This document shows, piece after piece, positions 28,341 through 40,843 of a stretch of 49,453 nt of DNA. A program made the translations under genes and the position numbers. Origin of the DNA: Oceanospirillum multiglobuliferum. Lineage in GTDB: Bacteria > Pseudomonadota > Gammaproteobacteria > Pseudomonadales > Halomonadaceae. The number at the start of each line of letters is the position of its first letter. Position 1 is the stretch's first letter. The stretch spans positions 1-49,453 of the forward strand of contig NZ_FUXG01000023.1 of the NCBI RefSeq assembly GCF_900167095.1. Reading direction: 5' to 3'. The notes beneath the pieces are model-generated. The model saw nothing but the letters and a program-made list of their open reading frames with translations. It was not told the origin of the DNA and did no database searches.

Positions 28341-28924
28341 GTCGAAACCGTGCTGCGTCAGGTTTTAATATGCATTTCAGCTATCGGTATTTTCTATCCG
28401 CACTGGTAGTAATCGGTCTTTCTTTGTTGGCGCTATCAGCCTGTAGTCCACAGCACTCATTAGATGAGCTACGTAACAAGTTGGAGCAGATCAAAAATCG
28501 GCCATCGGGCAATATTGAAGCCCTACCCCTAGCACCTAAGTATCAGCCGGAAAGCTATACCGCCAGTGCATTGCGCAACCCATTTCAGCTGAACTTCACA
28601 ACCGAAGCAAACCACCAGCAAAAAGGCAGCCAACAGAAACCTGATCTTTCTCGTCAAAAAACAGAACTTGAGCTTTTGCCTTTAGAGAGCTTCAGCATGG
28701 TAGGCACAATTCAGTTTGCAGATGAAAAAGAGGCTTCAGCATTAATTCAAGATGCTCAAGGCAAAGTATATAAAGTTACAATAGGGCAACATTTAGGCCA
28801 AGATTTTGGTAAGATTCTTAACGTCACTTCGCAAGCTATTTTACTTGAAGAGATTGTACAGGATGAGCTAGGTGGCTGGATTAAACGTCCACGACAGATC
28901 AAGCTGGTGGGTAGTGAACAGTGA
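28337..28924 (+). CDS. pilP: Type IV pilus lipoprotein PilP
   Basis: PilP is the inner-membrane lipoprotein that connects PilN/PilO to the PilQ secretin. The 195-residue product has a lipoprotein signal ending in the lipobox LSAC with C36 as the acylated residue, a disordered Pro/Gln-rich linker and a C-terminal beta-sandwich domain (about 110-190; FSMVGTIQF, VYKVTIGQHLG). The ATGA overlap with pilO favours the first ATG, though M12 (28370) would give a more typical signal length. Confidence 0.95.
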   Translation: MSRNRAASGFNMHFSYRYFLSALVVIGLSLLALSACSPQHSLDELRNKLEQIKNRPSGNIEALPLAPKYQPESYTASALRNPFQLNFTTEANHQQKGSQQKPDLSRQKTELELLPLESFSMVGTIQFADEKEASALIQDAQGKVYKVTIGQHLGQDFGKILNVTSQAILLEEIVQDELGGWIKRPRQIKLVGSEQ

Positions 28925-28977
28925 CAATGGAACGACCAAGGCAACCCAAGGATCAGCCCTCATCAGGAACGATACGG

Positions 28978-31020
28978 ATGCATATACTATTGCGCCAACT
29001 GCTATTTAGCGTTTTGCTACTGATCGCACCATTTAGTTATGGAGAGGGTGCTGCGCTTAAAACAATGGATTTGCGTCAAACTGAAGGTCAGCTCACTGAG
29101 ATCACTATGGAGCTGGACCATCCTGCTGCCAAAGTACAAAGCTACCAAACCGACAACCCTGCTCGACTGGTCATTGACCTCTTTAACACATCCAACCACC
29201 TGCCTCAAAAGCAATACCAATATCAAAAGGGTGTTGTTGAAAGTATTACCGCCCTTCAGGCGGGCAATAGAACCCGCCTAGTTGTTAAACTTGAGCGCTC
29301 TGTATCATTTCAAACCATCAACAAAGGCCGTCAGATTAAAATTGAGCTAGGCCACAAGCAACCTGTCATCGTTGCATCAAAGGCTCAAAGAAACACTAAT
29401 ATCAGTACAGAAAGCAGTTTAAAAGCACCTTCAATTCGTGATATCGACTTCAGAAAAGGGACCAATAATGAAGGACAGCTGCTAATCCAACTAGAACACG
29501 CAGATACCGATTTTCAGCTTAAGCCGCTAGATAATGAAACATTATTACTAACATTTCAGCAAGCTGAACTGCCAAGAGCACTGCGAAGGGTATTAGACGT
29601 GATGGACTTCGCAACCCCTATTGAAAACATCACCGTACAACAAAAAGGATCAGAGGCTCAGTTTTTTATCAAGCTGCGCGGCCATTACAACTATATGGCC
29701 TATCAAACAGGCCAATTATTAACCCTTGACGTAAAACCTATTACCGAAGCCGAGAAAGAAGCACAATTTAAACAAAAATTTCCTTATAGCGGTAAAAAGC
29801 TTTCCCTGAACTTTCAAAACATTGATGTTCGCGCAATTCTGCAAATCATTGCAGAAACAACAGGACTTAATTTAGTTACTAGCGACAGCGTTCAAGGCAA
29901 TGTCACCTTAAGGTTAGAGCAAGTACCTTGGGATCAAGCCTTACAGTTAGTAATGGACAGCAAAGGATTAGCCAGCCGCCAATCAGGTAACGTGTTATTA
30001 GTTGCGCCAGCCAACGAGCTTAACGAGCGAGAAAAAGAAGAGCTTAAAGCCAGCCAAGAGAATAAAGAGCTGGCCGCATTAAGTTCAGAATTTCTACAAA
30101 TCAAATATGCAAAAGCCTCTGATATGGCATTGATATTAAACGGTGCAGAAGGCACTGGTGGCGGCTTATTATCCAAGCGTGGCAGGGCGTTAGTGGATGA
30201 ACGCACCAACACCATTTTACTGCAAGATGTTCCAAGCTCTTTAGAAGCCATTAAATCTGTTATTAACGAATTAGATGTCCCCGTACAACAGGTACTGATT
30301 GAAGCCCGCATTGTGATAGCCAGAAGTAATATTGGCAGCGAGCTGGGTGTGCGCTGGGGTGGTGGCGCCAACGCAGCCATTGATAAGGGACTCGCCAAAC
30401 TAGGTAACAACGATCTAACCGTTGATCTCAGCAGTCGCTCTGGTGGTTATACCAACTTCAACCCCGGTTCCGGCACATTTGCTTTGGGTTATGCGGATGC
30501 CAACATTCTGGTTGATATGGAGCTGGCCGCACTAGCCAGCGAGGGCAAAGGTGAGATTATCTCTCAACCTAAAGTGATTACCGCCAACAAACGTAAAGCG
30601 CTGATTAAGTCAGGCAAACAGATTCCTTACCGTGAAGAATCATCTTCTGGCGGCACTAAAATTGCGTTCAAAGATGCTGTATTAGCGCTTGAAGTGACAC
30701 CACAGATTACACCTGATGAACATATCATTATGGACCTAAAAATCACTCAGGATGCTTTAGGTAAGCAAGAGTTTGACGGCGCGCCAGCCATTGACACCAA
30801 CGCCATTGAAACTCAAGTACTGGTTAACAATGGCGAAACCATTGTCTTAGGTGGGATTTACACCTCCGAGTCATTCGATCAGAATTACAAGATTCCGGTT
30901 CTGGGCGATATTCCTTTGTTAGGCGCACTATTCCGCCGTTCCGAAAAATCCCAAGAAAAAGTAGAATTACTGATATTTATTACGCCCAGGCTGATTGAAA
31001 ATAGCATCAGCCTGAACTGA
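28978..31020 (+). CDS. pilQ: Type IV pilus outer-membrane secretin PilQ
   Basis: PilQ forms the outer-membrane channel for the pilus. From the ATG at 28978, preceded by AGGA, the 680-residue precursor starts with a clear signal peptide (MHILLRQLLFSVLLLIAPFSYG). A GTG at 28921 overlapping the pilP stop (GTGA) would add 19 polar residues before the signal and is less likely, though that overlap would suit coupling. AMIN domains that bind peptidoglycan lie in the first ~250 residues, then the N0/STN region (KKLSLNFQNIDVRAILQIIAE) and the secretin core with VPVLGDIPLLGALF near the end. Confidence 0.96.
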   Translation: MHILLRQLLFSVLLLIAPFSYGEGAALKTMDLRQTEGQLTEITMELDHPAAKVQSYQTDNPARLVIDLFNTSNHLPQKQYQYQKGVVESITALQAGNRTRLVVKLERSVSFQTINKGRQIKIELGHKQPVIVASKAQRNTNISTESSLKAPSIRDIDFRKGTNNEGQLLIQLEHADTDFQLKPLDNETLLLTFQQAELPRALRRVLDVMDFATPIENITVQQKGSEAQFFIKLRGHYNYMAYQTGQLLTLDVKPITEAEKEAQFKQKFPYSGKKLSLNFQNIDVRAILQIIAETTGLNLVTSDSVQGNVTLRLEQVPWDQALQLVMDSKGLASRQSGNVLLVAPANELNEREKEELKASQENKELAALSSEFLQIKYAKASDMALILNGAEGTGGGLLSKRGRALVDERTNTILLQDVPSSLEAIKSVINELDVPVQQVLIEARIVIARSNIGSELGVRWGGGANAAIDKGLAKLGNNDLTVDLSSRSGGYTNFNPGSGTFALGYADANILVDMELAALASEGKGEIISQPKVITANKRKALIKSGKQIPYREESSSGGTKIAFKDAVLALEVTPQITPDEHIIMDLKITQDALGKQEFDGAPAIDTNAIETQVLVNNGETIVLGGIYTSESFDQNYKIPVLGDIPLLGALFRRSEKSQEKVELLIFITPRLIENSISLN

Positions 31021-31044
31021 CATGATCATTCAGCATAGAACTTC

Positions 31045-31566
31045 ATGCACTATAACCACACTATCGTCCTAGTTGGACCGATGGGCGCAGGCAAAAGCAC
31101 CATCGGCCGTTTATTAGCAACAGAACTTGGCCTGAATTTTTTTGATTCTGATCGAGAAATCGAAGCACGCTGTGGCGCCAATATCCCTTGGATTTTTGAT
31201 AAAGAAGGGGAGGAAGGTTTCCGCAAACGTGAGACACAGACAATCGCAGAACTACTTGAGGCGCCAGACAATATCGTAATGGCAACAGGTGGTGGTGCGA
31301 TTCTGAAGCCAGAAAACAGGGATATTATCGGTAAATACAGTACGGTGATTTATCTACATACAACGGTTGCGCAACAGTTACAGCGCACAGCCAAAGATAA
31401 GAATCGACCACTGCTACAAACTGAAAACCCCGAAGCAGTGCTCAAAGCACTATTTGAGGTGCGCGACCCACTTTACCGAGAGGCCGCCGACATTATTGTC
31501 AATACAGATCGCCAATCACCCAAAAGTGTTGTGCGCACCATTATGAAAAAACTGAACTCTCTGTGA
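31045..31566 (+). CDS. aroK: Shikimate kinase I
   Basis: AroK phosphorylates shikimate at the 3-OH in aromatic amino acid synthesis. The 173-residue P-loop kinase has Walker A G11-PMGAGKST19, the shikimate-binding residues in FFDSDREIE and FRKRE, the GGG loop (ATGGGAIL) and the lid RDPLYRE with its ATP-binding arginine. It lies 24 nt after pilQ and 7 nt before aroB, the standard pilQ-aroK-aroB arrangement. Confidence 0.97.
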   Translation: MHYNHTIVLVGPMGAGKSTIGRLLATELGLNFFDSDREIEARCGANIPWIFDKEGEEGFRKRETQTIAELLEAPDNIVMATGGGAILKPENRDIIGKYSTVIYLHTTVAQQLQRTAKDKNRPLLQTENPEAVLKALFEVRDPLYREAADIIVNTDRQSPKSVVRTIMKKLNSL

Positions 31567-31573
31567 GCTATAC

Positions 31574-32671
31574 ATGCTGCAAACATTGAATGTTGATCTA
31601 GGTGATCGTAGTTATCCCATTTACATTGGCAACAATCTGTTGACACAAGCTGACCTTCTTCGCCCTCATATTGTTGGCAAGCAGGTTATGATTGTCAGTA
31701 ACACAACGGTTGCACCCTTGTACTTAGCGCAACTGAAAGCGACTCTCGGAGATCAATATCAAGTAGCAGAAGTCATTCTGCCAGATGGTGAGCAATACAA
31801 AACCCTAGAATACGTGAATCATATTTTTGATGGCCTGTTAAAAAATCGCTTTAACCGTACCTGCACATTAATTGCTTTAGGCGGTGGTGTGATTGGCGAT
31901 ATGACGGGATTTGCAGCATCAGCCTATCAGCGCGGCGTGAGTTTTATTCAGATCCCAACAACCTTGCTATCTCAAGTTGACTCATCTGTAGGCGGTAAGA
32001 CCGGTGTTAATCACCCTCTTGGCAAAAATATGATCGGGGCTTTTTGGCAGCCAAAAGCCGTACTCGCAGATACTCAAGTTTTGAAGACATTGCCAGAACG
32101 CGAGCTAGCCGCAGGTATTGCTGAAGTCATCAAGTACGGCCTTATTTGTGACCCTGAGTTTTTTCAGTGGCTCAATATTAATATGCCTGCACTACTTAAC
32201 CAAAATGACAATACCCTTGCTGAAGCGGTTTACCGCTCTTGCCTGAATAAAGCTAGCGTGGTTGCTGAGGACGAAACTGAAACAGGTGTTCGTGCCACAT
32301 TGAACTTAGGCCATACATTTGGCCATGCCATAGAAACAGAGCAAGGCTATGGTAAATGGCTGCACGGAGAAGCTGTTGCAACAGGCATGCTAATGGCCGC
32401 TGAGCTGTCTCAGCGGGAAGGCTGGCTAAGTGCTGAGGATGTTAAAGCTGTCAGAGATATTCTAATTTCAGCAAACTTGCCAATCGTTGCGCCAAGCGAC
32501 ATGTCAGCACAAGCCTTCTTACAACATATGGCTGTGGATAAAAAAGTTTTAGATGGCAGCTTGCGCTTGGTGCTGCTGCACAAAATTGGCCAAGCGGTCA
32601 TTACCAACCAGTTTAATCAAGATAACTTGATGAAAACCTTGAATTCAGGCGTTCAGCTGGGACAAATTTAG
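31574..32671 (+). CDS. aroB: 3-Dehydroquinate synthase
   Basis: AroB converts DAHP to 3-dehydroquinate using NAD and a divalent metal, the second step of the shikimate pathway. The 365-residue product shows the nucleotide-binding stretch [10 protein letters not shown], the [15 protein letters not shown] loop, [21 protein letters not shown] and the metal ligand histidines in [12 protein letters not shown] and WLHGEAV. Length and motifs are ordinary. Confidence 0.97.
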   Translation: MLQTLNVDLGDRSYPIYIGNNLLTQADLLRPHIVGKQVMIVSNTTVAPLYLAQLKATLGDQYQVAEVILPDGEQYKTLEYVNHIFDGLLKNRFNRTCTLIALGGGVIGDMTGFAASAYQRGVSFIQIPTTLLSQVDSSVGGKTGVNHPLGKNMIGAFWQPKAVLADTQVLKTLPERELAAGIAEVIKYGLICDPEFFQWLNINMPALLNQNDNTLAEAVYRSCLNKASVVAEDETETGVRATLNLGHTFGHAIETEQGYGKWLHGEAVATGMLMAAELSQREGWLSAEDVKAVRDILISANLPIVAPSDMSAQAFLQHMAVDKKVLDGSLRLVLLHKIGQAVITNQFNQDNLMKTLNSGVQLGQI

Positions 32672-32770
32672 ACTGAACCCTTCCAGAAAATGGCATAACA
32701 GCCTATTATCTGGGACTTTAATTAATCTAAGAACAGTTGCCAGTAGCATCGCAGCGGGATTAAATCGTCT

Positions 32771-34432
32771 ATGTTCGGAAACAACAGAAAAAATAAGGAT
32801 TCAGGCATGTCTGGAGACGACATCTCCTTTACTCCAATTACCCCTTCAGTAACCGACGGCGTGATTGAGGAAACTCTGTTTTTTCCGGCACAGCAGCACA
32901 GCCAGGTAATTGAGCTGGTGGGCCACCTTAGCCGTTATAGCAACTTGCTATTAACCATCACAGGTCAAGAAGGCTCTGGAAAAAGCTTAATTAAACGCAA
33001 AATACTAGAGACAATGGACTCTGGTGTTCAAATTTGTGATTTTGCCGCAGACAGAGTTATTGCCGCACAAGGCTTAATGGGCGAGCTTTCTCAAAGCCTA
33101 GGCCTTGGTTTAAGCAAGCAAACTGATCTAAACCAATACCTACAGAAACTGAAACAATATTTAGCACAGCTGCATCGTGACGGGCAGACTTGCTTAATCG
33201 TTATTGATGACGCGGAGCAACTCAGCAGTGAAACTTTGGAACTGTTGATTATCTTGTTATCTGATGACGATGAAAATAAACGGCCACATATTCTATTGTT
33301 AGGCTCTGAAGAGTTGATTGAGAAGCTAAGGGCATCTCGGTTAAAAGAACGCTTCACCGCAATAGGACACCACTTAAAGCTAGAGCCTTTTGGCACAGAA
33401 GAAGCTTGGGGTTACCTTGAATATCGCCTTAGCGCTGTAAGTTTACTTAACCACATCAGCGAAACAGCTAAAGCCGATATTATTCGCGCATCAGGCGGGG
33501 TACCCGGCCAGATCAACCGTATGACCAACTTGGCACTAACAGATCCTGAGGGCTTGCAAAAAGTTGCCAAGATTACCGGCATGAAGCCAAGCGCTGCACC
33601 TAAGTCCAGCCCCAAAAAAGCAGCTGCCAAGCCTCAGGTTACGGCACCAACCAAAGACAAACCTGCACGTAAATCTAGCCCAATTCCTATTTGGCATATC
33701 ACTGCGCTAGCTGTTGTTGCATCACTATTAATCGGCGCGTTTCTATATCAGGATGATTTTCTATCAAGCTCAGAAACTAGCAAAGTAGCAGAGAACACTC
33801 CGCTTACGGATCTAAACCGCTTGGCTCACCCTGCCGAAGAAACTATCGCAGATAACACTGTATTGTCAGAAGATAGTGCAGCTAATACTGACCAAGAGTC
33901 CGTCACAATTATCAAACCTGTATTCCCTCAGACCGAAAGCGACACGACAAAAGATAAGCGTGCTGCTGACGAAGAACTATTAAATAGCAAACCTCAGCCT
34001 ACAGCTCCCTCCACCGCCATCAGTACAGCACCCAAGCTAGCGACAGTGGAGGACAAACCAAAGCTAGAAACAAAAGCACAACCAACCGTTGCCGTGCAAT
34101 CAAGCAACCCTGTACCAGCCGTTGTAACTAGCCCTTACAAACAAGAGGAAGCCCTACTTAAACTAAAAGGCACTCAATACACCCTACAGCTATTGGGTAT
34201 CCACTTGGAAGAGAGCGCAATCAAGTTTATCGACGGATTAAGTGACAAAAGTGGCGTGCGCTACTTCGAAACCCTATACAAAGACAAAGCTTGGTTTGTG
34301 GTCATACAAGGCGAGTACCAGAATCGTGATACTGCTATTGCCAGTATCAGCAAACTGCCTAAAGATATTCAAGACCGCAAACCTTGGGCGCGTAGCATTG
34401 CAAGCGTTCAAGCCGACATCAAAAAGAAATAG
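32771..34432 (+). CDS. damX: DamX-like SPOR/AAA membrane protein
   Basis: DamX-type proteins localise to the septum. This 553-residue protein has an AAA ATPase module of the ExeA/DamX kind (about 35-265) with Walker A G65-QEGSGKS72 and Walker B LIVIDDAEQ (142-150). It is followed by a basic Ala/Lys/Pro linker, a single membrane helix (about 306-326), a long Ser/Thr/Asp-rich periplasmic linker and a C-terminal SPOR domain (about 465-550; YTLQLLGIHLEESA ... WFVVIQGEYQNRD). The position between aroB and gltB is the conserved one. Walker motifs look intact, although many DamX homologues are not thought to hydrolyse ATP. Confidence 0.88.
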   Translation: MFGNNRKNKDSGMSGDDISFTPITPSVTDGVIEETLFFPAQQHSQVIELVGHLSRYSNLLLTITGQEGSGKSLIKRKILETMDSGVQICDFAADRVIAAQGLMGELSQSLGLGLSKQTDLNQYLQKLKQYLAQLHRDGQTCLIVIDDAEQLSSETLELLIILLSDDDENKRPHILLLGSEELIEKLRASRLKERFTAIGHHLKLEPFGTEEAWGYLEYRLSAVSLLNHISETAKADIIRASGGVPGQINRMTNLALTDPEGLQKVAKITGMKPSAAPKSSPKKAAAKPQVTAPTKDKPARKSSPIPIWHITALAVVASLLIGAFLYQDDFLSSSETSKVAENTPLTDLNRLAHPAEETIADNTVLSEDSAANTDQESVTIIKPVFPQTESDTTKDKRAADEELLNSKPQPTAPSTAISTAPKLATVEDKPKLETKAQPTVAVQSSNPVPAVVTSPYKQEEALLKLKGTQYTLQLLGIHLEESAIKFIDGLSDKSGVRYFETLYKDKAWFVVIQGEYQNRDTAIASISKLPKDIQDRKPWARSIASVQADIKKK

Positions 34433-34728
34433 TTACTCCCTCCAAAACTCTTTCCGGCAACAGCAGAATCATCTAAAAACACCTGATGTTGCCGGATATT
34501 CCACAACAAACTAGACCTTTTGCCAATTACATTTCTCACGTTACCTATGTTACAGAATGACACAGGAAATATCTGAAGTTTGAGATTACAGCTGTAGATG
34601 TGTAGAATCTCTATCCCTTTGCCTCGTGAGAAAGCCCCTGTCAGGACGGAAGTGCGCACTCGACGAACACAACAAAAAGAAGCTTCAGAGGCTATAACAA
34701 CGATTTTGTACTAGCGAGAGTTAGCTTT
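34433..34728 (+). promoter_or_regulatory. gltB upstream region: promoter, hairpin and 120-nt leader
   Basis: A strong promoter, TTGAGA (34580-34585), 17 bp, TAGAAT (34603-34608), sits mid-gap and would give a leader of about 115 nt. Before it, CCGGCAACAGCAG (34454-34466) pairs with 34483-34495 with a single mismatch, probably ending the damX transcript although no T-run follows. Near the start codon, CTAGC-GAGA-GTTAG (34711-34724) is a GNRA-capped hairpin that holds the likely ribosome site GAGAG. Confidence 0.55.
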
Positions 34729-37700
34729 ATGAGAACTGGTCTGCATCATCCTGGTGAGTTTAGGGATAACTGTGGCTTTGGCCTGATCGCCCATATGAAT
34801 GGCGATGCCAGCCATAATTTATTACAGACAGCGATCGAAGCATTAACCTGCATGACTCACCGCGGCGGTATCGCGGCTGACGGTAAGACGGGTGACGGCT
34901 GTGGTCTGCTGCTGAAAAAACCGGACTCCTTCCTACGCACCATTGCCAAAGAGCAGTTCAATGCTGAATTGTCTGACAATTTTGGCGTGGGCATGGTTTT
35001 TCTATCTCAAAACGAAACCAACGCCGACGCGGCACGCGCGACTGTAAGTGCCGAACTAACCGCGCAAGGTTTAGATGTTGTGGGTTGGCGTACCGTTCCA
35101 ATTGATACTACTGTTTGCGGCCCTATGGCATTAGCTTGCCTACCTCGCTTTGAGCAAGTATTTGTTAACGCTGACAACCTAACTGAGCAACAGCTTAGCG
35201 TTAAGTTATTCATGGCACGCCGCAAAGCTGAGATGGCGTTGAAAGATGATCCTGACTTTTACGTGTCTAGCCTGTCATCACAGGTTATTTCGTACAAAGG
35301 TTTGGTCATGCCTGCGGATCTACCAAACTTCTATAAAGATTTAGGTGATGAGCGTCTGGAAACCGCCATTTGCGTATTCCACCAGCGCTTCTCTACCAAC
35401 ACGGCACCAAAATGGCCATTGGCGCAACCATTCCGCTATCTCGCACACAACGGTGAAATCAATACCATTGAAGCCAACCGTAACTGGGCGAACGCACGTA
35501 AGAGTAACTTCAACAACGAACTGTTGAACATTGATGAATTAGATCAAGTGGTCAATACCACAGGTTCTGACTCATCCAGTATGGACAACATGTTGGAAGT
35601 GCTGCTGACAGGCGGTATGGATCTATTCAAAGCCGTACGCTTGATGATCCCACCTGCGTGGCAGAATAACGACACAATGGATGCTGATTTACGTGCATTC
35701 TACGAATACAGCTCTATGCACATGGAGCCTTGGGATGGCCCTGCGGGCATCGTATTAACCGATGGCCGCCATGCAGTTTGTATGCTAGATCGTAACGGTC
35801 TACGTCCTGCTCGTTGGGTAATCACCAAAAATGGCTATATCACACTAGCATCTGAAATTGGTGTTTATGATTACAAACCGGAAGATGTGATAGCTAAAGG
35901 CCGTGTTGCCCCAGGTCACATGTTGGTTGTAGATACCCAAACTGGCGAAGTGATGCACCGTGAAGACATCGACAACCGTCTGAAGTCTGCGCATCCTTAT
36001 AAACAGTGGCTACGTGAAAAAGCGACTTTCCTAGAATCCACATTAGGTGAGTTACAAGGGCCAAAATTCGAGCCTTTGTCACAGGAAGATCTACAAGCGC
36101 ACATGAAGATGTTCCAAGTGAGCTTCGAAGAGCGCGATCAGGTTTTACGTCCGTTGGCCGAAAGCGGCCAAGAGGCCGTTGGCTCTATGGGTGATGATAC
36201 CCCTATGGCCGTACTGTCTCGTCGTCATCGCTTGACCACAGACTACTTCCGTCAGAAATTTGCTCAAGTCACCAACCCGCCTATTGACCCATTGCGTGAA
36301 GCAATTGTGATGTCATTGGAAACCTGTTTGGGTGCTGAGCTGAATGTTTTTGAAGACAGTATCGAACACGCAAACCGTATCGTACTAACAACCCCAGTTC
36401 TTTCACCTCGTAAATTTAAAACGCTGGTGTCAGAAGAGCGTGAAGGTTTTGCATCACACACCATCAACTTGCAGTATGACCCAGCGAACACTGGTCTAAA
36501 GCAAGCCTTGATTAATGTTTGTGAGCAAGCAGAGGAAGCCGTTCGCTCTGGTAAAGTCGTGATTGTACTGACCGACCGCCAGATTGAAAAAGGCTTACTA
36601 CCTGTTGACGCAGTAATGGCGACTGGTGCAGTACACCATCACTTAAGTAACAAAGGCTTACGCTGCTTATCGAACATTGTAGTTGAGTCCGGCTTAGCCC
36701 GTGACTCGCATCAGATGGCGGTATTCTTCGGTTTCGGTGCAACTGCGATCTATCCATATCTGAGCTATCACGTATTGGCAGACCTACAGCGCACAGGCGA
36801 ACTGCAAGGTGATCCAGCCGATATTCGTGAAAACTATCGCAAAGGTATTCAGAAAGGTCTGTTGAAGATCCTATCAAAGATGGGTATTTCAACAATCGCC
36901 TCATACCGTGGTGCACAACTGTTTGAAGCCGTTGGTTTATCAGAAGAAGTTTGCAATCTTTGTTTCCACGGCGTTGCTTCTCGCATCAAAGGTGCAGAGT
37001 TTGCTGACTTCCAATTACAGCAAGAGCTTTTGGCAAATGTTGCTTGGAACCCACGCAAAATCATTGATCAAGGCGGTTTACTGAAATATGTACACGGCAG
37101 CGAGTACCACGCTTACAACCCAGATGTGGTTAAAGCGGTACAAGAAGCGGTACAAACTGGCAGCTATGACGCCTTTAAACGCTTTGCAAAACTGGTAAAT
37201 GAGCGCCCAGCTGCGACCATTCGTGACTTGTTGAAGCTGAACAAAGCCTCTAACCCAATTCCGCTAACTGAAGTTGAACCGATTGAATCAATTATTCGTC
37301 GCTTCGACTCTGCGGCAATGTCCTTGGGTGCACTGTCTCCTGAAGCACATGAAGCCTTAGCACAGGCGATGAACGAGCTTGGTGGCCGCTCCAACTCAGG
37401 TGAAGGTGGTGAGGATGCTGCACGTTTTGGCACCATCAAAAACTCAAAAATCAAACAGATCGCATCAGGTCGTTTCGGCGTAACACCACACTATTTGGTA
37501 AACGCTGAAGTACTACAGATCAAAGTGGCACAAGGTGCGAAACCAGGTGAAGGCGGCCAGTTACCGGGCGGTAAAGTAAACGCGCTAATTGCACGTCTGC
37601 GTCACTCTGTACCGGGTGTGACACTGATTTCTCCACCTCCGCATCACGATATCTATTCAATCGAAGATTTGGCACAGCTGATTTTCGATCTGAAGCAAGT

Positions 37701-39180
37701 GAACCCAGATGCACTGATTTCAGTAAAACTGGTTTCTGAGCCGGGCATCGGCACCATCGCAACAGGTGTGGCGAAAGCGTATGCGGATTTAATCACTGTT
37801 TCAGGTTATGACGGTGGTACTGCAGCAAGCCCGCTTACCTCTATCAAGCATGCAGGCTCACCTTGGGAGCTAGGCTTACCAGAGGTACACCAAGCACTGC
37901 GCATCAACAATCTGCGTGGCAAAGTACGTCTACAAACAGATGGTGGCTTGAAAACTGGTCTTGATGTAATCAAAGCGGCCATTTTGGGTGCAGAAAGCTT
38001 TGGCTTCGGTACCATTCCAATGGTTGCATTAGGTTGTAAATATCTACGTATCTGCCATTTGAACAACTGCGCAACAGGTGTTGCTACTCAGAACGAGCAA
38101 CTGCGTGAAGAGTACTTCATCGGTACCGTTGAGATGGTGAAAAACTACTTCCGCTTTGTAGCTGAAGAAGTACGTGAAATCATGGCAGAGATGGGTGTAC
38201 GTCAGTTCGAAGACCTGATCGGCCGCACTGAACTGCTATCTGCCGTTACTGATGCACCAGGTAAACTACAAAAGTTAGACCTGACCAACTTGCTACAAAA
38301 TGACTTTGTACCTGTAGATGCGCCACAAACTTGCCAACAGCCGCGCAATGAACCTTTCGATAAAGGTGCATTGGCTGAGCGTATGGTGACAGAAACACTG
38401 TCTGCCATCGAAAGTGGTAAAGGCGGTGAGTTCCACTTCACCGTCACCAACTGTGACCGCTCGATTGGTGCTCGTCTGTCTGGCGAAATCGCCAAACGTT
38501 GGGGTGAGGAAGGCTTAAGTGCAAACCCTCTAACGCTGAAACTGAAAGGGGTTGCCGGTCAAAGTTTTGGTGTTTGGAACGCCAAAGGTCTTGAGATGTA
38601 CATTGAAGGTGATGCCAACGATTACGTAGGCAAAGGTATGAACGGTGGTAAGTTGGTATTGACGCCACCACAAGGCAGCCCATTCAAAACACAAGACACA
38701 GCGATCATTGGTAACACCTGCTTATACGGTGCAACTGGCGGTAAGCTATTTGCCGCAGGTACTGCAGGTGAGCGTTTTGCGGTACGTAACTCAGGCTGTC
38801 ATGCGGTTGTTGAAGGCGCAGGCGATCACTGCTGCGAATATATGACAGGTGGTCTGGTTACCGTACTAGGTCAAACAGGCTATAACTTTGGTGCGGGCAT
38901 GACGGGCGGTTTCGCTTATGTCTTAGACATGGATCGTACCTTCGTTGACAAATACAACCACGAGCTGGTCGATATTCACCGTATCAGCTCCGAACCGATG
39001 GAAGCTTATCGTAACCATCTGCGCAGCGTTATCGCTGAGTTTGTTAAAGAGACCAATAGCGCTTGGGGACAAGAGCTGCTGGAAAACTTTGCTGATTACT
39101 ATCGTCACTTCTGGCTGGTTAAGCCAAAAGCGGCCAGTATTGGTAGCTTGCTAGACAGCACGCGCCAACGCCCAGAGTAA
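34729..39180 (+). CDS. gltB: Glutamate synthase (NADPH) large subunit
   Basis: GltB transfers the amide nitrogen of glutamine to 2-oxoglutarate, forming two glutamates. The 1483-residue precursor is processed to expose C15 (DNCGFG) as the N-terminal glutaminase nucleophile. The glutaminase domain covers about 15-430, the central domain follows, and the FMN synthase domain is at about 860-1230. The 3Fe-4S cluster ligands are C1103, C1109 and C1114, nearly identical in numbering to E. coli. The C-terminal beta-helix repeats (GxxGG) end the protein. gltD follows 48 nt later. Confidence 0.98.
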   Translation: MRTGLHHPGEFRDNCGFGLIAHMNGDASHNLLQTAIEALTCMTHRGGIAADGKTGDGCGLLLKKPDSFLRTIAKEQFNAELSDNFGVGMVFLSQNETNADAARATVSAELTAQGLDVVGWRTVPIDTTVCGPMALACLPRFEQVFVNADNLTEQQLSVKLFMARRKAEMALKDDPDFYVSSLSSQVISYKGLVMPADLPNFYKDLGDERLETAICVFHQRFSTNTAPKWPLAQPFRYLAHNGEINTIEANRNWANARKSNFNNELLNIDELDQVVNTTGSDSSSMDNMLEVLLTGGMDLFKAVRLMIPPAWQNNDTMDADLRAFYEYSSMHMEPWDGPAGIVLTDGRHAVCMLDRNGLRPARWVITKNGYITLASEIGVYDYKPEDVIAKGRVAPGHMLVVDTQTGEVMHREDIDNRLKSAHPYKQWLREKATFLESTLGELQGPKFEPLSQEDLQAHMKMFQVSFEERDQVLRPLAESGQEAVGSMGDDTPMAVLSRRHRLTTDYFRQKFAQVTNPPIDPLREAIVMSLETCLGAELNVFEDSIEHANRIVLTTPVLSPRKFKTLVSEEREGFASHTINLQYDPANTGLKQALINVCEQAEEAVRSGKVVIVLTDRQIEKGLLPVDAVMATGAVHHHLSNKGLRCLSNIVVESGLARDSHQMAVFFGFGATAIYPYLSYHVLADLQRTGELQGDPADIRENYRKGIQKGLLKILSKMGISTIASYRGAQLFEAVGLSEEVCNLCFHGVASRIKGAEFADFQLQQELLANVAWNPRKIIDQGGLLKYVHGSEYHAYNPDVVKAVQEAVQTGSYDAFKRFAKLVNERPAATIRDLLKLNKASNPIPLTEVEPIESIIRRFDSAAMSLGALSPEAHEALAQAMNELGGRSNSGEGGEDAARFGTIKNSKIKQIASGRFGVTPHYLVNAEVLQIKVAQGAKPGEGGQLPGGKVNALIARLRHSVPGVTLISPPPHHDIYSIEDLAQLIFDLKQVNPDALISVKLVSEPGIGTIATGVAKAYADLITVSGYDGGTAASPLTSIKHAGSPWELGLPEVHQALRINNLRGKVRLQTDGGLKTGLDVIKAAILGAESFGFGTIPMVALGCKYLRICHLNNCATGVATQNEQLREEYFIGTVEMVKNYFRFVAEEVREIMAEMGVRQFEDLIGRTELLSAVTDAPGKLQKLDLTNLLQNDFVPVDAPQTCQQPRNEPFDKGALAERMVTETLSAIESGKGGEFHFTVTNCDRSIGARLSGEIAKRWGEEGLSANPLTLKLKGVAGQSFGVWNAKGLEMYIEGDANDYVGKGMNGGKLVLTPPQGSPFKTQDTAIIGNTCLYGATGGKLFAAGTAGERFAVRNSGCHAVVEGAGDHCCEYMTGGLVTVLGQTGYNFGAGMTGGFAYVLDMDRTFVDKYNHELVDIHRISSEPMEAYRNHLRSVIAEFVKETNSAWGQELLENFADYYRHFWLVKPKAASIGSLLDSTRQRPE

Positions 39181-39216
39181 TTAATACGCAGATTTGTGAA
39201 TTTAAGCTTTTAGTGA

Positions 39217-40650
<1,434 letters not shown>

Positions 40651-40684
40651 TCTAAACACTCCTCTGTTTTAGTAGTTTCAAAAA

Positions 40685-40713
40685 GAACCGCATCTTCGGA
40701 TGCGGTTTTTTTT
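40685..40713 (+). terminator. Rho-independent terminator after gltD
   Basis: AACCGCATC pairs with GATGCGGTT over a TTCG tetraloop and is followed by a run of eight or more T. It is one of the strongest terminators in the window. Confidence 0.93.
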
Positions 40714-40794
40714 GCACCTCGCATTAATTAATCAGATACGATTGATATACTAATTTTTTCTCCTTTGCTTTCTAGGCCAAATACTCTAATCTAG

Positions 40795-40814
40795 TTTTAA
40801 TCAACCGATTAAAA
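40795..40814 (+). promoter_or_regulatory. Perfect palindrome, likely operator of the TetR-family gene
   Basis: TTTTAATC (40795-40802), AACC, GATTAAAA (40807-40814): a perfect 8-bp inverted repeat with a 4-nt spacer, 30 nt upstream of the regulator's ATG. TetR-family proteins commonly bind such operators to repress their own gene. That this protein binds here is inference. Confidence 0.55.
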
Positions 40815-40843
40815 TATTGGTACAACGAGTTAATTTGATCCCT

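Noticed and set aside
36512-36916. Long antisense open frames inside gltB (also within gltD, pilQ and hslU)
   Set aside because: They lack ribosome sites, have no recognisable protein motifs and mirror the codon pattern of the gene on the other strand.
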